Shown here: piece by piece, positions 47,517-56,929 of the stretch | Position numbering within the stretch: position 1 is the stretch's first letter | Layout: each line of letters starts with the position of its first letter | DNA from: Actinoplanes subtropicus | Lineage (GTDB): Bacteria > Actinomycetota > Actinomycetes > Mycobacteriales > Micromonosporaceae | DNA: 64,000 bases | Direction of reading: 5' to 3' | Assembly (NCBI RefSeq): GCF_000721705.1 | Contig: NZ_JOJL01000021.1 | Coordinates: forward strand, 248,001 to 312,000 | Made by a program: the position numbers and the translations under genes | Notes under the pieces: generated by a model | Told to the model about the DNA's origin: nothing | The model's input: the letters and a program-made list of their open reading frames with translations, nothing else | The model's database searches: none

Positions 47517-47547
47517 CCTGTGGACGACACGCCGGGTCGTCCACAGG
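47517..47547. promoter_or_regulatory. Perfect hairpin with two inverted DnaA-box-like sequences
   Basis: A perfect 12-bp stem (47517-47528 with 47536-47547) surrounds a 7-nt loop. Each arm holds TCGTCCACA (47537-47545 and, inverted, 47519-47527), which fits the high-GC actinobacterial DnaA-box consensus YYRTCCACA. It may be a DnaA-binding site away from oriC or simply a terminator-like hairpin. Confidence 0.5.
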
Positions 47548-47727
47548 GGCGAAACACGGAACCGCTGGTCAGCGCGTTTCGTTGCGCCCAAGGGAGACCG
47601 CGCGGGCGTAGGGGAACGCCACACGCGAGAGGCGCGCTGCGGCCGGAAGGATGCAAGTGGTCGCGGGGTGCGGCGGGGGCGGCCGCACTTCCGCGTGGGA
47701 TCGGCGGACCTCGTACGGCCGGAAGGT

Positions 47728-48633
47728 TTAAAGGCGGTTTTGAATGGCGCCCGCCAGGCGCGCCGCGGAGGACGGGGACGTGCGGAAGAACAGGGACGGC
47801 TCGGTCAGTTCGAGTTCGAGGAGGACCGGGGTGCCGTCGGGGCCCGGGATGAGATCGACCCGGGCGTAGAGGAGCGGGGTCGACGACTCGGGGATGGCTG
47901 CCAGTGCCTGCGCGGCCGTCGTCAGCTCGGACGGGCTGGGGGTGCGGGCCGTGATCTGTTCGCTGCCGGGGTCGATCCAGCCCTCGTCGGGGCCGGTGAG
48001 CATCGGGCCCTTGCGTGCGGCCTGGCTGAAGGTCAGGCGGCCGGTGGCGTCGGGGAAGAAGAGCAGTGCGGTCTCGCCGTCGGTGTCGACCGCCTTCAGG
48101 TACGGCTGGATCATCGCGGTGCGGCCGGCCGCGGTCAGGCGGTCCACGTGCGCGGCCGCCAGGGATGCCTGCGACGGCAGCGAATAGCGGCCCGTGTCCT
48201 GGCTGCCCGCGCTGATCGTGGGCTTGACGACCCACTCGCCGTCGATGGGCGGGGTCCACGTCTCGCCGGGGGACACATAGGTCGTCGGACTGATCGGGAC
48301 GCCGGCCGCCTCGAGGTCGCGCAAGTAGACCTTGTCGGTGTTCCACAGCAGGATGTCGGCCGGGTTGAGCAGGCGGGGCACGCTCCGGGCCCAGGCCAGG
48401 AAGTCGGCGCGGCGCGGCACGTAGTCCCACGGCGAGCGCAGGATCGCCAGCGCGTAGGCGTCCCAGTCGGCGCCGGGATCGTCCCAGCTCACCGCTTCGA
48501 CCTGGAGGTTTCGCGCGCGGAGCTCGTCGCGCAGCGGGAAGTCGTCGTCCCAGAGGCCCGGGAAGAGATCACAGGTAACGAGAGCGACCCGGGAAGGCTC
48601 CCGGGTCGCGTGGGTGGGGTGCGGTTGGGACAA
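47728..48633 (-). CDS. ATP-grasp domain protein
   Basis: A protein of about 301 residues with an N-terminal alpha/beta domain (RVALVTCDLFPGLWDDDFPLRDELRAR) and an ATP-grasp fold: GEWVVKPTISAGSQDTGRY for ATP binding, MIQPYLKAVDTDGETALLFF, and LLYARVDLIPGPDGTPVLLELELTEPSLFF with the metal-binding acidic residues. It probably joins a carboxylate to an amine or thiol (glutathione-synthetase-like). The substrate is unknown. TTG 48633, just after the upstream gene's stop, gives MSQPHPTHATREPSRVALVTC and was preferred. A GTG at 48672 in frame would overlap the upstream gene by 37 bp. Confidence 0.8.
   Translation of the reverse strand: MSQPHPTHATREPSRVALVTCDLFPGLWDDDFPLRDELRARNLQVEAVSWDDPGADWDAYALAILRSPWDYVPRRADFLAWARSVPRLLNPADILLWNTDKVYLRDLEAAGVPISPTTYVSPGETWTPPIDGEWVVKPTISAGSQDTGRYSLPSQASLAAAHVDRLTAAGRTAMIQPYLKAVDTDGETALLFFPDATGRLTFSQAARKGPMLTGPDEGWIDPGSEQITARTPSPSELTTAAQALAAIPESSTPLLYARVDLIPGPDGTPVLLELELTEPSLFFRTSPSSAARLAGAIQNRL
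48585..48608. terminator. 10-bp hairpin at the start of the ATP-grasp gene
   Basis: A perfect stem (48585-48594 with 48599-48608) closes a 4-nt loop. It lies 28 nt after the stop of the small upstream gene but inside the ATP-grasp coding region. It could be a terminator for the former or a translational brake on the latter. Confidence 0.5.
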
Positions 48634-48635
48634 GA

Positions 48636-48929
48636 TCAGCGGGCCATGGCGCGGCGCGACATCGAACGCCACAGGTCGTTGCTGGGTCGCATCTGCTCGA
48701 GGAGCTCACGCTCCCACTCGTTCTCCACCTCGACGCCGGCGGACTCGCACGCCTGGCGGGCGACGTCGGTGCTGTCGGCGAACTGGTCGGACCACTCGCC
48801 GTCCTGGCCGACGAGGACGATGCGGGCACCACGCTTGCCGACGTACTCGATGACCGCCTTGGCGCCACCGTGGCCGGTGGCGAAGGACTTGATCCCCGCG
48901 GTCAGTGTCGTATCGGAACCTTGAGCCAT
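48636..48929 (-). CDS. Conserved small protein of unknown function
   Basis: A 97-residue protein, MAQGSDTTLTAGIKSFATGHGG, then AKAVIEYVGKRGARIVLVGQDGEWSDQFADS and ARQACESAGVEVENEWERELLEQMRPSNDLWRSM. It looks like a small alpha/beta domain. I recognise similar actinobacterial hypothetical proteins but no function. ATG 48929 is the start that fits that memory. ATG 48980 in frame would add 17 residues and would be near-leaderless after an AT-rich stretch. Confidence 0.7.
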   Translation of the reverse strand: MAQGSDTTLTAGIKSFATGHGGAKAVIEYVGKRGARIVLVGQDGEWSDQFADSTDVARQACESAGVEVENEWERELLEQMRPSNDLWRSMSRRAMAR

Positions 48930-49111
48930 GACGGGCAGCGTAAGCACTTCTCCCCCGGGAGCAAGCACCGTCAGTGCCATTTTGTGATGCCTATTACCTG
49001 CGGGTTTACCGCAACGCCGCATTGGTATGGCCGAATTGCGCCCGAATTGCCCGCATCAACGGACTTCCATCGATAGAGTGATCACCCGTTACCTTAAATA
49101 CGGACATACCG

Positions 49112-50053
49112 TCAGAAGAGGGCGTCCACGGCGACGGCGATGAACAGGATCGTCAGATACGTGATGGACCAGTGGAACAGCCGCATCGGCTTCGCCGGCT
49201 CGCCCTTGCGGGTGCGCTGGACCAACAGGAAGGCCTCGCCGAGGAACAACCCGCCGGTGATCAGCGCGGTGACGCCGTAGATCGGGCCTAGGCCGAGCGG
49301 CCAGGCGGCCAGCGAGGCGGCCACGGTGAGCACCGTGTAGAGGGCGATCTCCCCGTTCACCCGGGCCATGGAGCGCACCACCGGGAGCATCGGGACGCCG
49401 GCGCGGGCATAGTCGGCCTTGTACTTTATGGCGAGTGCGTAGAAGTGCGGCATCTGCCAAAAGAACACAACCGCGAAAAGCGCCCACCCGAGCGGCGACA
49501 CCGAGCCGGTCACCGCGGCCCAGCCGATGATCACCGGGGCCGCGCCGCAGACGCCGCCCCAGAACGTGTTGGCCGGGGTGCGCCGCTTGAGCCACAGCGT
49601 GTAGACCACGTCGTAGTAGAAGATCGCGCCCGCGGTCAGCGCCGTGGCCAGCCAGTTGGTGAAGACCGCCATCAGCGCCACGGAGATCACCGCGAGGGTC
49701 AGGCCGAAGATCAGCACGGCCCGCGGGGTGACGGTGTGCGCCGGCAGCGGACGCCGCTTGGTGCGCCGCATCAGCTCGTCGATGTCGCGGTCGATGTAGC
49801 AGTTGAGCGCGCTGGCCGCGCCGCCCGCGAGCGCCCCGCCGACCAGAACGCTGGCGAGAATGCGCAGGTCGGGCCACCCGCCGGCGGCGAGCATGAGGGC
49901 CGGAACGGTGGTCACCAGCAGCAGCTCGACGATCTGCGGCTTGGTCAGCGCGAGATACGCGCGGAACACCGCCATCGGCTCGCGGCGAGTCGCGGCGACA
50001 ACAGGAGCCGCCGGCGCCCGTCCAGGAGCGGGACGCTCGGTGATCATGCTCAC
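49112..50053 (-). CDS. ctaB: Protoheme IX farnesyltransferase (haem O synthase)
   Basis: A UbiA-type membrane prenyltransferase of about 313 residues that adds a farnesyl group to haem B, making haem O. The first prenyl-diphosphate motif is [20 protein letters not shown] and the second region is [15 protein letters not shown]. About nine hydrophobic segments are seen. GTG 50053, with GGAAGG upstream, was taken as the start, giving [14 protein letters not shown] 50047 is possible. It is divergent from tkt, as ctaB and tkt are in mycobacteria. Confidence 0.95.
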   Translation of the reverse strand: MSMITERPAPGRAPAAPVVAATRREPMAVFRAYLALTKPQIVELLLVTTVPALMLAAGGWPDLRILASVLVGGALAGGAASALNCYIDRDIDELMRRTKRRPLPAHTVTPRAVLIFGLTLAVISVALMAVFTNWLATALTAGAIFYYDVVYTLWLKRRTPANTFWGGVCGAAPVIIGWAAVTGSVSPLGWALFAVVFFWQMPHFYALAIKYKADYARAGVPMLPVVRSMARVNGEIALYTVLTVAASLAAWPLGLGPIYGVTALITGGLFLGEAFLLVQRTRKGEPAKPMRLFHWSITYLTILFIAVAVDALF

Positions 50054-50305
50054 GGACTGCCACCTTCCGGCATCGGCACTAGCCACATCACGACCGTTGC
50101 CGACGGCAGCCGGCGGCACGCCCGGACAGCCTACGCTCAGCGGAATGCGCTGCTCCGGCGACCCGGGCCGGGTGCAGGGCGTCACAGTGGCGTGTCCGCT
50201 CTCAGCGTATGGGCCTCGGGCGTTCCCACGGCGCGGGTTTACGCCAAGTGGATAGGGTCAACCTCAAAAGGGTCCCTTATCCATGCCCCGAGGAGCACAA
50301 CCGAC

Positions 50306-52435
50306 GTGGCTGCCACAGATCCTGCTCTCAATTGGTCCGACCTCGACCGTAAAACGGTCGACACCGTCCGGGTGCTGGCCATGGACGCCGTGGAGAAGGC
50401 CGGAAACGGTCACCCCGGTACGGCGATGAGCCTCGCGCCGGCCGCCTACCTGCTGTTCAACCGCGTCATGCGCCATGACCCGACCGACCCGCACTGGCCC
50501 GGCCGCGACCGGTTCGTGCTCTCCTGTGGGCACTCCAGCCTCACCCTCTACATTCAGCTCTACCTCTCCGGCTACAGCCTGTCGCTGGACGACCTGCGGT
50601 CGCTGCGCCAGTGGGACTCGCTGACCCCCGGCCACCCCGAGTTCGGCCACACCCCGGGCGTCGAGGTCACGACCGGCCCGCTCGGCCAGGGCATCGGCAA
50701 CGCGATCGGGATGGCGATGGCCGCCCGCCGCGAGCGCGGCCTGTTCGACCCCGATGGCCCGGCCGGCGAGTCGCCCTTCGACCACCACGTCTACGCGATG
50801 TGCTCCGACGGGGACATCGAGGAGGGCGTGAGCCACGAGTCGAGCGCGATCGCCGCGGTGCAGAAGCTCGGCAACCTCACGCTGATCTACGACGACAACG
50901 AGATCTCCATCGAGGACGACACCCGGATCGCCAAGGCCGAGGACGCCGGCAAGCGGTACGAGGCGTACGGCTGGCACGTGCAGACCGTCTCGTGGCGCAA
51001 GGGCGACCCGGCCAAGGGCGACTACCACGAGGACGTCGAGGCGCTCTGGGCGGCGATCCAGGAGGCCAAGCGGGTCACCGACAAACCGTCGTTCATCGTG
51101 CTCAAGACGATCATCGGCTGGCCGGCGCCGAACAAGCAGAACACCGGCAAGATCCACGGCTCGGCGCTGGGCGCGGACGAGGTCAAGGCCACCAAGGAGA
51201 TCCTCGGCTTCGACCCGAACGAGACGTTCGCCGTCGACCCGGCCGTGCTCGAGCACGCGAACAAGGTCGCCGAGCGGGGCCGCGCCGCGCACGCCGAGTG
51301 GGACAAGGCGTTCGGCGCCTGGGCGCAGGCCAACGTCGAGCGCAAGGAGCTGTTCGACCGGCTCGCCGGGCGCAAGCTGCCCGAGGGCTGGGAGAAGTCG
51401 CTGCCCGAATTCCCGGCCGACGCCAAGGGCATCGCCACCCGCGCGGCGTCGCAGCAGGTGCTCAACGCGCTCGCGCCGGTGCTGCCCGAGCTGTGGGGCG
51501 GCTCGGCCGACCTCGCCGAGAGCAACAACACCACGATGAAGGGCGAGCCGTCGTTCATCCCGGCCGAGTACGCGACCAAGGAGTTCCCCGGCAACGAGTA
51601 CGGCCGGACCCTGCACTTCGGCATCCGCGAGCACGGCATGGGCTCGATCCTCAACGGCATCACCGCCGACGGGCTGACCCGGCCGTACGGCGGCACGTTC
51701 CTGGTCTTCAGCGACTACATGCGCGGCGCCGTCCGGCTCTCCGCGCTGATGAAGCTGCCGGTGATCTACGTGTGGACGCACGACTCGATCGGCCTCGGCG
51801 AGGACGGCCCGACCCACCAGCCGATCGAGACGCTGTCCGCGCTGCGCGCCATCGTCGGCCTCAACGTGGTGCGGCCGGCCGACGCCAACGAGACCGCGTG
51901 GGCCTGGCGGGGCGCACTGGAGCACACCGACGCGCCCACCGCGCTGGCCCTTACCCGGCAGCCGGTCCCGACCATCGACCGCAGCAAGTACGCGTCGGCC
52001 GAGGGCGTGCTCAAGGGCGGTTACGTGCTGTCCGACGCCTCGAACGGCGAGCCGGAGGTGATCCTCATCGGCACCGGCTCCGAGGTGCAGCACTGCCTCG
52101 TCGCCCAGGAGCGCCTCGAGGAGGCCGGCACCCCGACGCGGGTCGTGTCGATGCCCTGCCAGGAGTGGTTCTACCAGCAGCCGACCGCGTACCAGCAGGA
52201 AGTCCTGCCCCGTGGGGTCAAGGCGCGGGTGACGGTGGAGGCTGGCATCCGGATGAGCTGGGATCGCATTCTTGGAGACGCGGGCGAGCCGGTGAGCATC
52301 GAGCACTACGGCGCCAGCGCGCCCGCCAAGATCCTCTTTGAGCAGTTCGGGTTCACCGCGGACAACGTGGTGGCCAAGGCCAACGCCGCCCTGGCCAAGG
52401 TCGGCGAGATCACCGGTCACACGACCGGTAACTGA
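50306..52435 (+). CDS. tkt: Transketolase
   Basis: A 709-residue thiamine-diphosphate enzyme of the non-oxidative pentose phosphate pathway. The ThDP motif starts at CSDGDIEEGVSHE and runs to IYDDNEISIEDD; early residues KAGNGHPGTAMS and GPLGQGIGNAIGMA are signature stretches, and DSIGLGEDGPTHQPIE is in the pyrimidine domain. Start GTG 50306 follows GAGGAG. It is the first gene of tkt-tal-zwf-opcA-pgl. Confidence 0.97.
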   Translation: MAATDPALNWSDLDRKTVDTVRVLAMDAVEKAGNGHPGTAMSLAPAAYLLFNRVMRHDPTDPHWPGRDRFVLSCGHSSLTLYIQLYLSGYSLSLDDLRSLRQWDSLTPGHPEFGHTPGVEVTTGPLGQGIGNAIGMAMAARRERGLFDPDGPAGESPFDHHVYAMCSDGDIEEGVSHESSAIAAVQKLGNLTLIYDDNEISIEDDTRIAKAEDAGKRYEAYGWHVQTVSWRKGDPAKGDYHEDVEALWAAIQEAKRVTDKPSFIVLKTIIGWPAPNKQNTGKIHGSALGADEVKATKEILGFDPNETFAVDPAVLEHANKVAERGRAAHAEWDKAFGAWAQANVERKELFDRLAGRKLPEGWEKSLPEFPADAKGIATRAASQQVLNALAPVLPELWGGSADLAESNNTTMKGEPSFIPAEYATKEFPGNEYGRTLHFGIREHGMGSILNGITADGLTRPYGGTFLVFSDYMRGAVRLSALMKLPVIYVWTHDSIGLGEDGPTHQPIETLSALRAIVGLNVVRPADANETAWAWRGALEHTDAPTALALTRQPVPTIDRSKYASAEGVLKGGYVLSDASNGEPEVILIGTGSEVQHCLVAQERLEEAGTPTRVVSMPCQEWFYQQPTAYQQEVLPRGVKARVTVEAGIRMSWDRILGDAGEPVSIEHYGASAPAKILFEQFGFTADNVVAKANAALAKVGEITGHTTGN

Positions 52436-52450
52436 GGGAGTGCAGGAAAC

Positions 52451-53563
52451 ATGACTGATCGGCTAGCCGAGCTCTCCGCCCAGGGTGTGGCGGTCTGGCT
52501 CGACGATCTCTCCCGGGTCCGACTGACCAGCGGCTCGCTGAAGAAGATGCTCGACGAGCAGCACGTCGTCGGCGTGACCACCAATCCGAGCATCTTCCAG
52601 AAGGCGCTCGCCGACGCCGACGCGTACGACGCCCAGGTCAAGGACCTGCAGGTGATGGGCGTGACGGTCGAGGAGGCCGTGCGCCTGATGACCGCGAAGG
52701 ACGTCCGCGGCGCTTGCGACGTCGAGCGGCCGGCCTACGACGCCTCCAACGGCGTGGACGGCCGGGTGTCGATCGAGGTCGACCCGCGCAAGGCGCACGA
52801 GACCGAGAGCACCGTCGCCGAGGCGAAGACGCTCTGGTGGCTGGTGGGCCGGGAGAACCTCTACATCAAGATCCCGGCGACCGTCGAGGGCCTGCCCGCG
52901 ATCACCGCGACCCTGGCCGAGGGCATCAGCGTGAACGTGACGCTGATCTTCTCGCTGGAGCGCTACCGCGCGGTCATGGAGGCGTTCCTGGCCGGCGTCG
53001 AGCAGGCCAAGGCCAACGGCCACGACATCACCAAGATCGGTTCGGTGGCGTCGTTCTTCGTGTCCCGGGTCGACACCGAGGTGGACAAGCGCCTCGAGAA
53101 GATCGGCAGCGACGAGGCGAAGTCGCTGATGGGCAAGGCCGCGATCGCCAACGCGCAGCTGGCGTACGAGGCGTACGAGGAGGTCTTCGGCACCGACCGG
53201 TGGAAGGCCCTGGCCGCGGCCGGCGCCCACCCGCAGCGGCCGCTGTGGGCATCCACGTCGACCAAGAACCCGGACTACAAGGACACCATCTACGTCGAGG
53301 AGCTGATCGCCCCCGGGACGGTCAACACCATGCCGGAATCGGTGATCCACGCCTTCGCCGACCACGGCGAGGTCCGGGGCGACACCATCACCGGCGCATA
53401 CGCGCAGGCCCACCAGGTGATGGCCGACCTCAAGGCGGTCGGCATCGACTTCGACGACGTCGTCAAGGTCCTCGAGGACGAGGGCGTCGACAAGTTCGAG
53501 GTCAGCTGGAAGGAACTGCTGGAGAGCGTGCAGAAGTCCCTGCAGGCCGGTACCGGAGTCTGA
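52451..53563 (+). CDS. tal: Transaldolase
   Basis: A 370-residue actinobacterial-type transaldolase. The Schiff-base Lys is Lys140 in [16 protein letters not shown]. The early [17 protein letters not shown] and [13 protein letters not shown] and the later [24 protein letters not shown] are diagnostic. It begins 15 nt after tkt and ends with a GC hairpin. Confidence 0.97.
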   Translation: MTDRLAELSAQGVAVWLDDLSRVRLTSGSLKKMLDEQHVVGVTTNPSIFQKALADADAYDAQVKDLQVMGVTVEEAVRLMTAKDVRGACDVERPAYDASNGVDGRVSIEVDPRKAHETESTVAEAKTLWWLVGRENLYIKIPATVEGLPAITATLAEGISVNVTLIFSLERYRAVMEAFLAGVEQAKANGHDITKIGSVASFFVSRVDTEVDKRLEKIGSDEAKSLMGKAAIANAQLAYEAYEEVFGTDRWKALAAAGAHPQRPLWASTSTKNPDYKDTIYVEELIAPGTVNTMPESVIHAFADHGEVRGDTITGAYAQAHQVMADLKAVGIDFDDVVKVLEDEGVDKFEVSWKELLESVQKSLQAGTGV

Positions 53564-53572
53564 TCATCACGA

Positions 53573-53599
53573 GGGGCCCGCCGATCGTAGGCGGGCCCC
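53573..53599 (+). terminator. GC hairpin between tal and zwf
   Basis: A perfect 10-bp stem (53573-53582 with 53590-53599) with a 7-nt loop lies 9 nt after the tal stop. There is no T-tract, so it may attenuate rather than stop transcription into zwf. Confidence 0.6.
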
Positions 53600-53624
53600 C
53601 GTGCGACCTGGCAGGATGGACCAC

Positions 53625-55142
53625 GTGGGCAATCCGCTGCGTACCGCACAGGACCGCAGGCTCCCGCGCATCCCGGAGCCGTGCGCTCTGGTGATCTTCG
53701 GAGTCACCGGTGACCTGTCCCGAAAGAAGCTCATCCCGGCCGTTTACGACCTGGCCAACCGCGGTCTGCTGCCGCCCGGTTTCGTGGTCCTGGGCTTCGC
53801 CCGCCGCGACTGGGGCGACGGCGATTTCGAGTCGCTGGCCATCGAGGCGGCCAAGAAAGGCGCCCGCACCCCGTGGCGCGAGGACGTGTGGCAGCGACTG
53901 GCCAGCCAGTTCCAGTTCGTGCCCGGATCGTTCGACGACGACGCGGCGTTCGACAACCTGGCCGCCACGCTCGACGACCTCCGCGAGCGCAACGGCATCC
54001 CGGGCAACGCCGCCTTCTACTTCTCCATCCCGCCGGCCGCCTTCCCGCTGGTGCTCAACCAGCTGGCGCGCACCGGGATGGCCGACAACGCCAAGTCCGG
54101 CGGCTGGCGCCGGGTGGTCGTCGAGAAGCCGTTCGGCAACGACCTGCAGACCGCGATCTCGCTGAACCAGCTGGTCGACGAGGTCTTCACCCCGCAGGAC
54201 GTCTATCGCATCGACCACTACCTGGGCAAGGAGACGGTCCAGAACATTCTGGCGCTGCGCTTCGCGAACAGCCTGTTCGAGCCGGTGTGGAACTCCAAGT
54301 ACGTGGACAGCGTGCAGATCACCATGGCCGAGGACGTCGGGATCGGCACCCGGGCGGCGTTCTACGACGCGTCCGGCGCCGCCCGCGACGTGCTGCAGAA
54401 CCATTTGCTCCAGCTGCTCGCGCTGGTCGGCATGGAGGAGCCCACGAGCTTCGACCCGCAGGAGGTCCGCGCCGAGAAGCTCAAGGTGCTCAAGGCGATC
54501 AGCCTGCCCAAGGACATCGCCACCGGCTCGGTCCGCGGGCAGTATCTGCAGGGCTGGGTGGCCGGCGAGCGCGCGGTGGGCTATCTGGAGGAGAAGAACA
54601 TCCCCTCCGATTCCACGACCGAGACGTACGTCGCGGTCCGCCTCGGCATCCAGAACAGGCGCTGGGCCGAGGTCCCGTTCTACGTGCGGGTCGGCAAGCG
54701 GATGCCCCGCCGGGTCACCGAGATCGCGATCCTCTTCAAGCGCGCCCCGCACCTGCCGTTCGACCCGGCCGACGTCGAGATGCTCGGCCACAACCAGCTG
54801 GTGATCCGGGTCCAGCCGGACGAGGGCGTGGTGCTCAAGTTCGGTTCCAAGGTGCCGGGCACCACGATGGAGGTCCGCGACATCGCGATGGACTTCCAGT
54901 ACGGCGAGGCGTTCACCGAGTCCAGCCCGGAGGCGTACGAGCGGCTCGTGCTCGACGTGCTGGTCGGCGACCGCACCCTGTTCCCCGATGCGGCCGAGGT
55001 CGAGCAGTCGTGGCGGGTCATCGACCCGCTCGAGGCCGCCTGGGCGGACACCAAGCCGGAGCCCTACCGGGCCGGCGAGTGGGGCCCGCGGGCTTCGGAC
55101 GAGATGCTGGCCCGTGAGGGTCGTGCTTGGAGGCGGGCATGA
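53625..55142 (+). CDS. zwf: Glucose-6-phosphate dehydrogenase
   Basis: A 505-residue enzyme, the entry to the oxidative pentose phosphate pathway. The coenzyme fold is VIFGVTGDLSRKKLIPA, the substrate-binding and catalytic His motif RIDHYLGKETVQN holds His198, and EKPFGNDL is also conserved. GTG 53625 was chosen because AGGA lies 8 nt upstream and the protein then starts VGNPLRTAQDRRLPRIP; an ATG at 53616 is possible. Its stop overlaps opcA (ATGA). Confidence 0.96.
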   Translation: MGNPLRTAQDRRLPRIPEPCALVIFGVTGDLSRKKLIPAVYDLANRGLLPPGFVVLGFARRDWGDGDFESLAIEAAKKGARTPWREDVWQRLASQFQFVPGSFDDDAAFDNLAATLDDLRERNGIPGNAAFYFSIPPAAFPLVLNQLARTGMADNAKSGGWRRVVVEKPFGNDLQTAISLNQLVDEVFTPQDVYRIDHYLGKETVQNILALRFANSLFEPVWNSKYVDSVQITMAEDVGIGTRAAFYDASGAARDVLQNHLLQLLALVGMEEPTSFDPQEVRAEKLKVLKAISLPKDIATGSVRGQYLQGWVAGERAVGYLEEKNIPSDSTTETYVAVRLGIQNRRWAEVPFYVRVGKRMPRRVTEIAILFKRAPHLPFDPADVEMLGHNQLVIRVQPDEGVVLKFGSKVPGTTMEVRDIAMDFQYGEAFTESSPEAYERLVLDVLVGDRTLFPDAAEVEQSWRVIDPLEAAWADTKPEPYRAGEWGPRASDEMLAREGRAWRRA

Positions 55143-56152
55143 TCGGTCTGTGGGACACCACCGGCAACGAGGTCGTCAAGGCGCTCGCCGCCGAGCGGCG
55201 CAGCGCCGGCGGCGTGGCCTCCGGGCTCGCCCTGACCCTGGTCGCGGTGGTCGAGGAGAAGAAGGTCCGCGAGGCCGAGGCGGCCGCCACGATCGCCGCG
55301 GCGGCGCACCCGTGCCGCCTGCTCATCGTGGTCCGCTCCGATCTGGAGGGTCGCAGCCGGCTGGACGCCGAGATCGTCGTGGGTGGCCGGCTGGGCCCGG
55401 CCGAGGCGGTCGTCATGCGGATGTACGGGCGGCTCGCCCTGCACGCCGAGTCGGTGGTGATGCCGCTGCTCGCCCCGGACGTGCCGGTGGTCACCTGGTG
55501 GCACGAGGAGCCGCCGGAGACGATCGCGAACGACTTCCTCGGCGTCGTCGCCGACCGGCGGATCACCGACAGCGCGCAGGCCCCCGACCCGGTGGCCGCC
55601 CTGCGCCGGCGCGCCGCCGACTACGCCCCGGGCGACACGGATCTGACCTGGACCAGGATCACCCTCTGGCGCACCCTGGTGGCCGGCGCCTTCGACACCA
55701 CCGACGAGCAGGTCATCGGGGCCACCATCGTGGCGCCCGAGAAGGACCCGACCGCGGCGCTGATGAAGGGCTGGCTGCAGTCCCGCCTCGGGATCGTGCC
55801 GAAGTGGGAGTTCACCGACCGCTCCCCGCGGATGCACTCGGTCGAGCTGCAGTGCGCCAACGGCGACTGCGTCCGGGTCACCCGCGAGGAGAACACGGCG
55901 CTGTTCAGCCGTACCGGCCAGGAGGACCGCTACATGCCGCTGCCGAAGCGGCCGGTCGGCGACGAGTTGGCCGAGGAGCTGCGCCGGCTGGACGCCGACC
56001 AGATCTACGCCGAGGCGCTCGGCGCGATGGCCGGCATCGCCGACCTCGACCAGAAGCCGCCCATGCGGGTGCACGTCTGGAAGGACCCGGCCCTGGCCGC
56101 CCGCGCGAACGACGCGGGCGCCATGGCGGGGCCGGGCGGCTCGGCCGCCTGA
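55139..56152 (+). CDS. opcA: Glucose-6-phosphate dehydrogenase assembly protein OpcA
   Basis: A 337-residue OpcA, the actinobacterial and cyanobacterial partner that activates Zwf. Conserved stretches are MIGLWDTTGNEVVKALAAER, HPCRLLIVVRSD, VPVVTWWHEEPPE and DLTWTRITLWRTLVAGAFD. It is translationally coupled to zwf by an ATGA overlap, as expected for a binding partner. Confidence 0.95.
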   Translation: MIGLWDTTGNEVVKALAAERRSAGGVASGLALTLVAVVEEKKVREAEAAATIAAAAHPCRLLIVVRSDLEGRSRLDAEIVVGGRLGPAEAVVMRMYGRLALHAESVVMPLLAPDVPVVTWWHEEPPETIANDFLGVVADRRITDSAQAPDPVAALRRRAADYAPGDTDLTWTRITLWRTLVAGAFDTTDEQVIGATIVAPEKDPTAALMKGWLQSRLGIVPKWEFTDRSPRMHSVELQCANGDCVRVTREENTALFSRTGQEDRYMPLPKRPVGDELAEELRRLDADQIYAEALGAMAGIADLDQKPPMRVHVWKDPALAARANDAGAMAGPGGSAA

Positions 56153-56167
56153 GCACGCAACTTCAGC

Positions 56168-56197
56168 AGGGCCGCCCACCACCCGGTGGGCGGCCCT
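56168..56197 (+). terminator. Strong hairpin between opcA and pgl
   Basis: A perfect 13-bp stem (56168-56180 with 56185-56197) closes an ACCC loop. It lies 16 nt after the opcA stop and ends 18 nt before the pgl start, so the pgl ribosome-binding site is just outside it. Confidence 0.7.
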
Positions 56198-56215
56198 TCC
56201 GACTTAGGAGGCAAC

Positions 56216-56929
56216 GTGAGCAAGACCCTGGTCGTGGTCGTACCCGACGCGGACGTCCTCGCCGCCACCGTCGCGTCCCGGCTCGTCGCCAAGATCGTGG
56301 ACGCGCAGGCCGAGCGCGGCGCGGCGAGCGTCGTGCTGACCGGCGGCCGGATCGCCGCCAAGGTGCTGCGCACGGTCAACGACCTGCCGGAGGCGCGGGC
56401 GATCGACTGGTCGCACGTGGACCTGTGGTGGGGCGACGAGCGGTTCCTGCCGGCCGGCGACCCGGAGCGCAACGAGACCCAGGCGCGCGCGGCCCTGCTG
56501 GACGCGCTGCCGCTCGACCCGGCCCGGGTGCACCCGATGCCCGCCTCGGACGGCCCGGACGGCGACAACGCGGAGGCGGCGGCCGCGCGCTACGCCGCCG
56601 AGATCCGGCTCCCGTTCGACGTGCTCATGCTCGGCGTCGGCGAGGACGGACACGTGGCGTCGCTCTTCCCGGAGCACCCGGTGCTGAACGAGACCGGCAC
56701 GGCGGTCGCGGTGCACAACAGCCCGAAGCCGCCGCCCATCCGGATCTCGCTGACCATGCCGACCATCCAGGCGGCCGACGAGGTGTGGTTGATCGCCGCC
56801 GGTCCGGACAAGACGGACGCGGTCGGCGCGGCCCTCAACGGCGACCACACCAAGCCGGCCGCGCACGCCACCGGTCAGTCACGCACCTGCTGGCTGCTCG
56901 ATGAGGCAGCCGCGGCCAAGCGCTACTAG
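56216..56929 (+). CDS. pgl: 6-phosphogluconolactonase
   Basis: A 237-residue enzyme of the NagB/DevB fold hydrolysing 6-phosphogluconolactone. Signature segments are VDLWWGDERFLPAGDPERN and LMLGVGEDGHVASLFPEHP with the catalytic His in GHVASLFP. Start GTG 56216 follows GGAGG. The stop overlaps that of the convergent rbpA (CTAG). Confidence 0.96.
   Translation: MSKTLVVVVPDADVLAATVASRLVAKIVDAQAERGAASVVLTGGRIAAKVLRTVNDLPEARAIDWSHVDLWWGDERFLPAGDPERNETQARAALLDALPLDPARVHPMPASDGPDGDNAEAAAARYAAEIRLPFDVLMLGVGEDGHVASLFPEHPVLNETGTAVAVHNSPKPPPIRISLTMPTIQAADEVWLIAAGPDKTDAVGAALNGDHTKPAAHATGQSRTCWLLDEAAAAKRY

Larger units (their letters stand above)
46008..47727. other. 1.7-kb gene-free, repeat-rich island
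   Basis: No frame here shows homology or a credible ribosome-binding site; the long open frames on both strands come from GC-rich repeats. It contains an 84-bp tandem duplication (46067-46227), a degenerate inverted repeat (46273-46603), a 36-bp array (46635-46776) and a perfect hairpin (47517-47547). It lies between two convergent genes, ctaA and the ATP-grasp gene. It looks like a dumping ground for small repeats or the remains of a decayed element. Confidence 0.7.

Noticed and set aside
47517..47547. Chromosomal origin of replication
   Set aside because: There is only one pair of DnaA-box-like sequences, and dnaA, dnaN or gyrase genes are absent, so oriC is not supported.
49445..50305. 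A long N-terminal extension of transketolase
   Set aside because: It is antisense to ctaB, and the conserved transketolase start with a Shine-Dalgarno is GTG 50306.
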